From assembly GCA_036558265.1 (NCBI GenBank), contig DATBFY010000399.1, forward strand, positions 1-6,140: a DNA stretch of 6,140 nt, written 5' to 3'. Shown piece after piece: positions 1 through 4,689 of this stretch (positions within the stretch are counted from its first letter, which is position 1; every line of letters begins with the position of its first letter). This DNA comes from RYN-433 sp036558265 (lineage in GTDB: Bacteria > Planctomycetota > Phycisphaerae > Tepidisphaerales > Tepidisphaeraceae). A program made the position numbers and the translations under genes. The notes under the pieces are model-generated. The model saw only the letters and a program-made list of their open reading frames with translations. It made no database searches and was not told the origin of the DNA.

Positions 1-163
1 GGTGGACGAAGAGGACGCAGTGCCTGAGGGCGACGTCGGCGGAGGGGATTTCCAGGTCCGCATCGGTTCCCCGGCCGACCACGATCGGGCGATTTGCCCG
101 CCGGGTGTCGAACTCGATCAGCCGCTCCCCCAGCGCGTGCGCCAGACGCAGTTGAATGCCCAT
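1..163 (-). CDS. FHA-domain protein, N-terminal part (runs off left edge)
   Basis: The minus strand is open from an ATG at 163-161 to the window edge, giving 54 complete codons of a protein that continues outside. Residues 26-54 match the start of a forkhead-associated (FHA) domain, a phosphothreonine-peptide binding fold: a beta strand (PIVVGR), Gly30-Arg31, an Asp-rich turn (GTDADLEIP) and an Arg47-His48 pair matching the end of the usual VSRRH motif. The Ser before that pair, which normally contacts phosphate, is replaced by Ala45 (VALRH), so phosphopeptide binding may be weak or lost. FHA proteins usually act in kinase signalling, secretion or transcription; what follows here is unseen. 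The gene is divergent from the lipoprotein gene. No Shine-Dalgarno is visible; a TATGAT hexamer lies 6 nt before the ATG. Confidence 0.7.
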   Translation of the reverse strand, partial: MGIQLRLAHALGERLIEFDTRRANRPIVVGRGTDADLEIPSADVALRHCVLFVH

Positions 164-169
164 GGTCCC

Positions 170-175
170 ATCATA
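170..175 (-). promoter_or_regulatory. Possible -10 element for the FHA gene
   Basis: Read on the minus strand this is TATGAT, one base from the TATAAT consensus, and it ends 6 nt before the ATG. That spacing would start the transcript at or next to the start codon, giving a leaderless mRNA. No convincing -35 hexamer lies 16-18 nt upstream, so this is tentative. Confidence 0.25.
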
Positions 176-282
176 CCCGCTCCATTGAACGACCGCCCAC
201 GCCCTGGCGACGAGCCGTTCAGTCGGCGCGGTTTTGGACCGATGAGCGATCAGGGGGGCGTATTGACCGGAGGAGCGAGACG

Positions 283-510
283 ATGCGCTGGATGATCGCG
301 ATGGCACTGTTGGCCGTTGGGGGGTGTGGTTCGTTCGAATTCCGACTCGCCCCCGATCCCGAGGCGCCGGGGAACGCTGCGTCATCTGCGCAAATCCCCG
401 ATCCGTGGAACACCTCGCTGCCGTTCGAGCCGGTCGGACCCGGGCCTGACGCGCCCATGCACGATGAGGCGGCGGCGCTCTCGCTCGACCCGGTGTTCGA
501 CGGCGACTAA
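283..510 (+). CDS. Small predicted lipoprotein
   Basis: This encodes 75 residues. The start is fixed by a strong Shine-Dalgarno (GGAGGAG, 269-275) 7 nt before the ATG and by what follows: a short hydrophobic segment (MIAMALLAVGG) leading to Cys15 in a lipobox-like VGGC. The open frame extends upstream, but that extension has no signal and is probably spurious. Signal peptidase II would cleave before Cys15 and leave a lipid-anchored mature chain of about 61 residues. That chain is rich in Pro, Asp, Glu and Ala, with no recognisable domain, and is probably disordered. The stop lies 13 nt before the permease start, so the two are probably co-transcribed. The function is unknown; an envelope location is inferred only from the lipobox. 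The positive charge before the hydrophobic segment is minimal (Arg2). Confidence 0.7.
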   Translation: MRWMIAMALLAVGGCGSFEFRLAPDPEAPGNAASSAQIPDPWNTSLPFEPVGPGPDAPMHDEAAALSLDPVFDGD

Positions 511-523
511 ACTTCCCGCCCGC

Positions 524-2221
524 ATGCAACAGCTCAGCAGTTGGTTAAGGCCCGATTCGGTGTCGGGCGCGTCGGTGGTCCTGTCGCTGGTCTGCGCGCT
601 GGGGCTATCGATCGGCGCGATCAGCATCCGCGGCGTGCGGTTGGGCGTGGCGGGCGTACTCTTTGCGGGCATGCTGCTGGAGGCAATGGGCGCGAAGATC
701 CAGGATGACACGCTTGCGTTCCTGCGGGACTTTGGCATGACCCTGTTCGTCTACGGGCTGGGGCTTCAGGTCGGTCCCGGGTTTTTCGCGTCGTTGTGCC
801 GCGGCGGTCTCAGGCTCAACCTCCTCGCGGCGGCGACGCTGGTGGGCGGCGCGTTCTTCGCGATGGGCCTGGTGCTGCTGGTCAACGTGGAGCGCACTTC
901 GACGCCTGGCCTGTACGTCGCCGGCTTTACGACGACGCCTGGGCTGGTAGCGGCCCAGCAGCGCTTCCGGGGTGGCGAGGCCTCGTCCGCGCCCAACGTG
1001 GTGCTCTCATCGCACCGCAAGCGTGGCGTGGAACTGAGCGGGCTCATCTACGCGATGGGCTACCCCTTTGGCTGCGTCGCGCCGATCCTGGTCATTCTGA
1101 TCGTGCGGAAGCTGTTCCGCGTTGACGTGGCGAGCGAGGCCAAGTCGCTGGAATCGGCCCACGGCAATGGGAACGCCCGCCTGGCTGCGCTCAATCTCCA
1201 GATGACCAACCGCACGCTGAATAACCTTGCCTTGTCTGAGATCGCGCGTCTTCGCGAGCTGGGCATGATCGTGGGCAAGGTGCTTCGCGGCGAGCAAGTC
1301 TCCGTAGCGACGGCCGAAACCCGCCTCCAGGTCGGCGACGTCCTCCTGGTCGTGGGTCCCGAGGAGAACCTGCCGCAGGCGCGCGATCTGTTTGGCCCCG
1401 AGAGCAAGCTCGACCTGCGCGGCCTGGGCGGCGCAGTGCAAAGCGATCGTCTGCTGGTCACCCGCCCCGAGGTGCTCAACAAAACCCTCCAACAAGTGGC
1501 GTTTCCGCGGCGATTCGGGGTGACGATCACGCGCGTCGCGCGCTCGGGGATCGAGCTGACGCCGCGGGCGGCGCTGTCGCTCAGTTATGGCGACACGGTG
1601 GTGGTGGTCGGGCCGCCGGAGGGTCTGCGCCAGGTCGCCGAGGAGGTCGGCAACGCGACCCGCCGGTTCAACCATCCGCAGCTCGTGCCCGTCTTCATCG
1701 GCATGGCGCTGGGGGTGCTCCTGGGCATGGTGCCGATCCGGCTGCCGGGCCTGACCGACGCGATCAAGCTGGGCGTCGCGGTCGGGCCGCTGATCGTCGC
1801 CATCCTGCTCTCGCGGATGGGGCACCTGGGGCCGCTGGTGTGGTACATGCCCGAATCCGCCAATTTCATGCTGCGCGAGTTTGGGCTGGCGGTCTTCCTG
1901 GCGTGCGTGGGGCTTTTGGCTGGGCAACCGTTCCTGCAGACGCTGAGCTCGGGCCAGGGGTTGATCTGGGTAGGCCTTGCCGCGGTCGTGTCGATCGTCC
2001 CGATGCTGTTGACCGCGATCCTGGCGCGGGTGTGGCTGCGCATGAACTTCGTGACGCTGTCGGGGCTGATCTCGGGGACGATGACCAACTCGCCATCGCT
2101 GTCGTACGCGACGGACGTGACGCGGTCTGCGGAGGCTGCGGTCGCTTACGCGACGGTGTACCCGCTTTCGATGGTGCTGCCGGTGGTGATGGCGCAGTTG
2201 CTGGCGTTGTGGTGCGCGTGA
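524..2221 (+). CDS. AspT/YidE-type membrane antiporter with two RCK_C domains
   Basis: This 565-residue inner-membrane protein belongs to the aspartate:alanine exchanger family (Asp-Al_Ex / YidE-YbjL duplication). Residues 12-196 are an N-terminal membrane half, about 236-291 and 310-377 are two RCK_C (TrkA-C-like) cytoplasmic regulatory domains, and about 385-565 are the second membrane half. The internal duplication is visible: FLRDFGMTLFVYGLGLQVG against MLREFGLAVFLACVGLLAG, GFTTTPGLVAAQ against GTMTNSPSLSYA, and IYAMGYPFGCVAPIL against AYATVYPLSMVLPVV. Length and order match the family. Known members exchange carboxylates such as aspartate and alanine or succinate; the substrate here cannot be read from sequence. 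The frame is open from 317, but the Arg-rich extension overlaps the lipoprotein gene in another frame, so the ATG at 524 is preferred. It has no Shine-Dalgarno; translational coupling to the lipoprotein stop is a likely alternative. Confidence 0.9.
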   Translation: MQQLSSWLRPDSVSGASVVLSLVCALGLSIGAISIRGVRLGVAGVLFAGMLLEAMGAKIQDDTLAFLRDFGMTLFVYGLGLQVGPGFFASLCRGGLRLNLLAAATLVGGAFFAMGLVLLVNVERTSTPGLYVAGFTTTPGLVAAQQRFRGGEASSAPNVVLSSHRKRGVELSGLIYAMGYPFGCVAPILVILIVRKLFRVDVASEAKSLESAHGNGNARLAALNLQMTNRTLNNLALSEIARLRELGMIVGKVLRGEQVSVATAETRLQVGDVLLVVGPEENLPQARDLFGPESKLDLRGLGGAVQSDRLLVTRPEVLNKTLQQVAFPRRFGVTITRVARSGIELTPRAALSLSYGDTVVVVGPPEGLRQVAEEVGNATRRFNHPQLVPVFIGMALGVLLGMVPIRLPGLTDAIKLGVAVGPLIVAILLSRMGHLGPLVWYMPESANFMLREFGLAVFLACVGLLAGQPFLQTLSSGQGLIWVGLAAVVSIVPMLLTAILARVWLRMNFVTLSGLISGTMTNSPSLSYATDVTRSAEAAVAYATVYPLSMVLPVVMAQLLALWCA

Positions 2222-2335
2222 GGGATTGCGGCGCGGCAAGATCTGCCGTGACACATATCAATTCTCAACATCTGGGTATTTAAGTAGTGGGGCGGTGGTG
2301 CGAATCTTTTTCTTGTCAGAGGATTCGGCGCTTGC
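2222..2335 (+). other. Intergenic spacer after the permease gene, with small hairpin
   Basis: There is no gene here. A short inverted repeat (CGGCA, 2234-2238, with TGCCG, 2244-2248, extendable to 7 pairs with one G-U) follows the permease stop. It lacks a T tract, so it is at best a weak terminator. Positions 2250-2320 form an AT-rich pocket unlike the surrounding GC-rich DNA. It includes another 6-bp inverted repeat (CGAATC, 2301-2306, with GATTCG, 2322-2327) around a T-rich loop. Confidence 0.4.
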
Positions 2336-2350
2336 GGGGCGCGAACCTGC

Positions 2351-2386
2351 GATTCTGAACCAGGAAACGGCGCCTGGATCAGAATC
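2351..2386 (+). other. Long hairpin in repeat copy 1
   Basis: The arms GATTCTGAACCAGG (2351-2364) and CCTGGATCAGAATC (2373-2386) pair over 14 positions with a single A-A mismatch around an 8-nt loop, AAACGGCG. There is no T tract, so it does not look like a classical intrinsic terminator. Confidence 0.75.
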
Positions 2387-2442
2387 TCCGGTGTCGCGGG
2401 GACGATGGACGTTTGATTGCGCAGCGGCCTTGAGGCCGGCCT

Positions 2443-2470
2443 CACCGCTGCCGCGGTGCCTACACCGTCC
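2443..2470 (+). other. Competing hairpins in repeat copy 1
   Basis: CACCGC (2443-2448) pairs perfectly with GCGGTG (2453-2458) across a TGCC loop. The same GCGGTG block can instead pair with the downstream CACCG (2463-2467) across a CCTA loop. The two hairpins exclude each other. Just upstream, TGAGGCCGGCCTCA (2431-2444) is a perfect 14-bp palindrome flanked by GCAGCGG and CCGCTGC. Confidence 0.55.
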
Positions 2471-2642
2471 AGGACGCCGCAGCCGGGCCACCCCCGCCCG
2501 TCGGGAGGAGAAACGATGTGGAGGTGGGGACGAGGAGAGGGGGAGACAAGGGACGGCCGGCCAGTCCGCTGGTCGCAAGGATCCGACGCCCCAGGGCCGC
2601 CGTCTGCGCGCGACTCCTGCCGAGCTGGCGACAATCAGAGCC

Positions 2643-3140
2643 ATGGATACGATCTCGCAAATGCGAAAGATAAGGTGGCTGCTGCCGTTGGCATTGGTCG
2701 TTGTCGTGGGTATCGCGTGCAGCGGGTACTTGCTGAACCGGCTTAGCAAATCGCGGTACGGCGTCGCGTCGGACGCCAACGCGTTGCCAGATTTTGGCCA
2801 GGCAGTGGCCTCGCTTCACCCCAAGGGCCCGCTCTATTACCGCTACATCAAGGCTGGCGTCGCCGGCCACCTCGTCGTTTCCGGCGTCACTGATCGCGCG
2901 TCGGTCGAGGCCTTCGCGGCAAGGAATGAGATGAGCGTGATGGACGACTACCCTCCCGACGCATCGCTGCGGAAGAAGCTGCAGGAATATCGTGGCCGAC
3001 AGATGAAGATCGAAACCGATTTCCCGAGCGGAACGTGCGTCGTCGTGGGCACGAATGCGGCCATCGGTGACGTCGAGTTGTTCTTGCGGCCGTCCGACGG
3101 GGTGTTCACGATGTCGGCGGCGCGGGATCGAGCGCCATAG
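2643..3140 (+). CDS. Unrecognised single-pass membrane protein
   Basis: This encodes 165 residues that I do not recognise. After a short basic start (MRKIRW at 7-12), residues 13-31 form one strong hydrophobic segment (LLPLALVVVVGIACSGYLL) ending in Lys/Arg-containing sequence. It is most simply an N-terminal anchor with the remaining 130 residues outside the cytoplasm; an uncleaved signal is an alternative. The remainder is soluble and mixed alpha/beta in character, with a repeated-strand flavour (GHLVVSGV at 75-82, TCVVVGT at 131-137). The ATG at 2643 lacks a Shine-Dalgarno, and the open frame upstream runs through repeat copy 1, so longer starts are unlikely. An internal ATG at 2661 is possible. 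The gene stands alone between two direct copies of the structured repeat. GC-rich third positions support coding. Its function is unknown. Confidence 0.65.
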   Translation: MDTISQMRKIRWLLPLALVVVVGIACSGYLLNRLSKSRYGVASDANALPDFGQAVASLHPKGPLYYRYIKAGVAGHLVVSGVTDRASVEAFAARNEMSVMDDYPPDASLRKKLQEYRGRQMKIETDFPSGTCVVVGTNAAIGDVELFLRPSDGVFTMSAARDRAP

Positions 3141-3178
3141 TGTGGGTGTGCTCATCCACTCCTGGGGCGCGAACCTGC

Positions 3179-3214
3179 GATTCTGATCGAGGAAACGGCG
3201 CCTGGATCAGAATC
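3179..3214 (+). other. Long hairpin in repeat copy 2
   Basis: The arms GATTCTGATCGAGG (3179-3192) and CCTGGATCAGAATC (3201-3214) pair with a single G-G mismatch around the same AAACGGCG loop as in copy 1. The right arm is identical in both copies and the left arm differs at two bases. The A-A mismatch of copy 1 is repaired here and a different one is present. Confidence 0.75.
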
Positions 3215-3270
3215 TCCGCTGTCGCGGGGACGATCAACGTTTGATTGCGCGCCGGCCTGGAGGCTGGGCT

Positions 3271-3298
3271 CACCGCAGTCGCGGTGCCTACACCGTCC
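3271..3298 (+). other. Competing hairpins in repeat copy 2
   Basis: CACCGC (3271-3276) and GCGGTG (3281-3286) form the same perfect stem as in copy 1, but the loop is AGTC instead of TGCC. The alternative partner CACCG (3291-3295) across CCTA is also conserved. The 14-bp palindrome seen in copy 1 has decayed here. Confidence 0.55.
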
Positions 3299-3437
3299 GA
3301 ATGCGCCGCCGCCGGGCCACCCCCGCCCGTCGGGAGGAGTGGAGACGGGGGAGACAAGGGACGGCCGACCAATCCACTCGTCGCAAGGATCCGACGCCGG
3401 AGGGTGGACGGCTGCGGGCTTTTGGGACGGTGTAGGC

Positions 3438-3459
3438 GGGGTTTGGGGTGGGTTTGGGG
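3438..3459 (+). other. G-quadruplex motif
   Basis: Four runs of guanines (4, 4, 3 and 4 bases) are separated by loops of 3, 1 and 3 bases (TTT, T, TTT). This fits the standard intramolecular G-quadruplex pattern with at least three tetrads and very short loops. It is on the plus strand, downstream of repeat copy 2 and 155 nt before the McsA-like start codon. Confidence 0.7.
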
Positions 3460-3539
3460 CAGCGCCTGGCAGCGCCCGAATGGGCCGGAACTCCAACTTG
3501 GCTCCGCGGGATGGAGGGCCAAGCGTCCGCGCGATCCGT

Positions 3540-3545
3540 TACAAT
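3540..3545 (+). promoter_or_regulatory. Possible -10 element for the McsA-like gene
   Basis: TACAAT lies 69 nt before the start codon at 3615, in a GC-rich context that makes an AT-rich hexamer stand out. No good -35 hexamer is found at the usual distance, so the call is tentative. Confidence 0.25.
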
Positions 3546-3614
3546 GGCGCGCACGCGATCAAATCACCGCTCAGGCGTGGCGCCGATAGACGCGTGGGGG
3601 AAGCGGAGGACCAA

Positions 3615-3866
3615 ATGAAGTGCGACAGGTGCCTTAATGATGCCACCATTCACGTTGCCGAGCGGCGAGGAGACGGGACGGTCGTTGACGTGCACCTATG
3701 TGCCGACTGCGCTGATCGCGACAATGTTCCTGGCCATACGCGCATATGGTCGTTCCAGCTCGAGCTCGATGATGACAAGGAGTTCGAGGAGTTCTTGCGC
3801 GAGATAGATGACCTGGCAGCAGCGCGAAAGAAGGGTGGTGATGAGGGCAATGCCCCTAAGGAATAG
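3615..3866 (+). CDS. McsA-like double-CxxC zinc-binding small protein
   Basis: This 83-residue cytoplasmic protein starts MKCDRCLNDATIHV and has Cys3-x2-Cys6 and, after a two-strand segment, HLCADCA with Cys29-x2-Cys32. That arrangement (CxxC, A-T-(V/I)-H, 22-residue gap, H-L-C-x-x-C-A) is the N-terminal zinc-binding unit of McsA/YacH-type proteins, known in Firmicutes as activators of the McsB arginine kinase. Here only one such unit is present, followed by an acidic, Glu/Asp-rich helical segment (about 51-71) and a charged tail. There is no UVR motif and no McsB-like kinase nearby, so the role is open; an adaptor or scaffold for another partner is possible. The start is fixed by GGAGGA (3605-3610) 4 nt before the ATG. 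Third positions are noticeably less GC-rich than in the permease. Confidence 0.75.
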   Translation: MKCDRCLNDATIHVAERRGDGTVVDVHLCADCADRDNVPGHTRIWSFQLELDDDKEFEEFLREIDDLAAARKKGGDEGNAPKE

Positions 3867-3876
3867 GGGGTCTTTC
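3853..3876 (+). terminator. Short terminator-like hairpin overlapping a stop codon
   Basis: CCCCTA (3853-3858) and TAGGGG (3864-3869) form a perfect 6-bp stem around AGGAA, followed by GTCTTTC. The TAG stop of the McsA-like gene is part of the right arm. The stem is short and the T tract interrupted, so termination may be weak. Confidence 0.4.
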
Positions 3877-3880
3877 GTAA

Positions 3881-4090
3881 ATGAATAATCCCGACTTCGA
3901 AATTCCGGGCCATTGGGGTTGGCATCAGGTTGGCACCCCAGACCCCGGCCTGCACCGTCCCGTGGCAACGCAGCCGTTCAACCCCCCGGCGGATCGTTTG
4001 AGCGTCCTTGGACGCGAGCGGCCGGGATGGTGGGACTCGCAGGCCACCGGCATTAGAATGCCCGCCGGAAAGGGTTGCGCGCGCGTGTGA
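3881..4090 (+). CDS. Doubtful small ORF between the McsA-like and zinc-ribbon genes
   Basis: An ATG opens a 69-codon frame whose TGA (4088-4090) overlaps the GTG start of the next gene as GTGA, the layout of coupled genes. A G run (3866-3870) sits 10 nt upstream. The translation is Trp-, Pro- and Gly-rich (for example EIPGHWGWHQVGTPDPG) with no recognisable domain, no membrane segment and about 70% GC at third positions, which is unremarkable for this window. The same DNA holds an inverted repeat and a direct repeat, so it may simply be regulatory intergenic sequence. I regard a real gene as possible but less likely than not. Confidence 0.3.
   Translation: MNNPDFEIPGHWGWHQVGTPDPGLHRPVATQPFNPPADRLSVLGRERPGWWDSQATGIRMPAGKGCARV
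3914..3940 (+). promoter_or_regulatory. Direct and inverted repeats upstream of the zinc-ribbon genes
   Basis: GGTTGGCA occurs at 3917-3924 and again at 3928-3935, an 11-bp period that puts both on the same face of the helix. The pair is framed by TGGGGT (3914-3919) and ACCCCA (3935-3940), which form a 6-bp stem. This could be a protein-binding site or an RNA hairpin; neither is proven. Confidence 0.3.
4054..4059 (+). promoter_or_regulatory. Possible -10 element for the zinc-ribbon pair
   Basis: TAGAAT lies 27 nt before the GTG at 4087 and sits inside the loop of a small CCGGC/GCCGG inverted repeat. The -35 region (TGGGAC, 4031-4036) matches poorly, so confidence is low. Confidence 0.25.
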
Positions 4091-4689
4091 GACTCAAGCG
4101 TGTCATCCGGGTCGTACTCTGGGGCGTCAAGGGCGTGTTGCTGACGGTGTGCGTCGGGACGCTGGTGCTCTGGCCCTGGTCGTGCGCCGGCGACGCAATC
4201 GCGTTCGCGCGAGACAGCGTGGTGGACGGGGAGGTTACGCGGTACCACGGGATCCAGGTCGGGAGTGTCGACGGGCGCCTGTGGATCACGTGGTCTGCGG
4301 GCGAGCTCAACTTCCGGTACGACCCGCAGGAGGCGAACACCACGTGGATTTACCCGCGTGTGAAACAGGGCTGGCACTGGGGGACCTTAGTCGCGGCTCC
4401 GCCTTGGGAGAATTCCTGGGATCAACGATCTGAGTACGGTGGTTTCGCGCGGTATAGCGATGCATCCTCAGGTCCGGCGGGCCGGAGAACGACGCGGGCC
4501 GTCTCCACCCCGCTCTGGGCAATTGCGCTAACCACGGGGATCTGGCCCATTCCAAGTCTCTTCCTGACGATCCGCCGATGGCTGAGAGCCCGCCGCCACC
4601 GCCTCGCCTGTCGCTGCCCCGCGTGCGGCTACGACCTCAGCGCGACGCCCGAGCGGTGCCCGGAGTGTGGTACGATCCCGAAGGCATGA
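4087..4689 (+). CDS. Membrane protein with C-terminal zinc ribbon (first of tandem pair)
   Basis: This 200-residue protein has three parts. A basic N-terminus and membrane segment (about 8-29) is followed by a soluble region (about 33-140) with several aromatic strands (GRLWITWS at 63-70). A second membrane segment (about 143-161) is followed by a basic linker and a zinc ribbon: Cys177-PA-Cys180, ten residues GYDLSATPER, then Cys191-PE-Cys194. By the positive-inside rule both ends are cytoplasmic and the middle is outside. The ribbon is a signature seen repeatedly in Phycisphaerae proteins of unknown function. The GTG at 4087 is chosen because it overlaps the preceding TGA (GTGA). A TTG at 4075 would add four residues, but it touches the GAAAGG purine run (4068-4073), which lies 13 nt from the GTG. 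No role is assigned. Confidence 0.75.
   Translation: MRLKRVIRVVLWGVKGVLLTVCVGTLVLWPWSCAGDAIAFARDSVVDGEVTRYHGIQVGSVDGRLWITWSAGELNFRYDPQEANTTWIYPRVKQGWHWGTLVAAPPWENSWDQRSEYGGFARYSDASSGPAGRRTTRAVSTPLWAIALTTGIWPIPSLFLTIRRWLRARRHRLACRCPACGYDLSATPERCPECGTIPKA

Larger units (their letters stand above)
2336..2610 (+). repeat. Structured intergenic repeat, copy 1
   Basis: This roughly 275-nt stretch recurs at 3164-3418 in the same orientation. The first 87 nt (2336-2422) match the second copy with only about five substitutions, and 2482-2510 is identical over 29 nt. Copy 1 carries 28 nt (2511-2538) where copy 2 has 7. A one-base length difference also occurs between the shared CACCGTCC and GCCGGGCC blocks (11 against 12 nt), which shifts every reading frame and argues against coding. 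The last 20 nt or so are only weakly similar. It lies 114 nt after the permease stop and ends 32 nt before the next gene. A dispersed structured element is the best description; a mobile origin is inferred. Confidence 0.85.
3164..3418 (+). repeat. Structured intergenic repeat, copy 2
   Basis: This is the second, diverged copy of the 2336-2610 element. It begins 24 nt after the stop codon of the preceding gene. The head (3164-3250) and the 29-nt block at 3311-3339 are the best conserved parts. It is shorter than copy 1 because 21 nt are missing in the G/A-rich part after 3339. Similarity fades after about 3400. It lies within a 474-nt stretch with no convincing gene (3141-3614), which otherwise holds the G-quadruplex motif and a possible promoter. 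Confidence 0.85.

Noticed and set aside
317..523. N-terminal extension of the permease frame
   Set aside because: The extension is Arg/Ser/Pro-rich, overlaps the lipoprotein gene in another frame, and would make the protein longer than the family. The ATG at 524 gives the expected length.
1007..2254. Long minus-strand open frame of 415 codons opposite the permease
   Set aside because: The translation is a low-complexity His/Arg/Gln-rich string typical of the antisense of a GC-rich gene. The plus-strand permease explains this DNA fully.
2226..2642. Open frames through repeat copy 1, on both strands, some resembling those through copy 2
   Set aside because: The similarity reflects the DNA repeat. 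A one-base length difference and a 21-nt indel shift or alter the frames between copies, and stop-free frames are expected at this GC content.
2336..3418. Composite transposon or insertion sequence
   Set aside because: No transposase or recombinase is encoded, no target-site duplication was seen at the repeat edges, and the copies lack clear terminal inverted repeats.
2336..3418. CRISPR array
   Set aside because: There are only two long copies, about 550 nt apart, with a gene between. There are no short regularly spaced repeats anywhere in the window.
3339..3614. Longer start for the McsA-like gene at 3339
   Set aside because: The extension crosses the end of the repeat and the G-quadruplex motif. 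The ATG at 3615 has a strong ribosome binding site and begins exactly at the zinc module.
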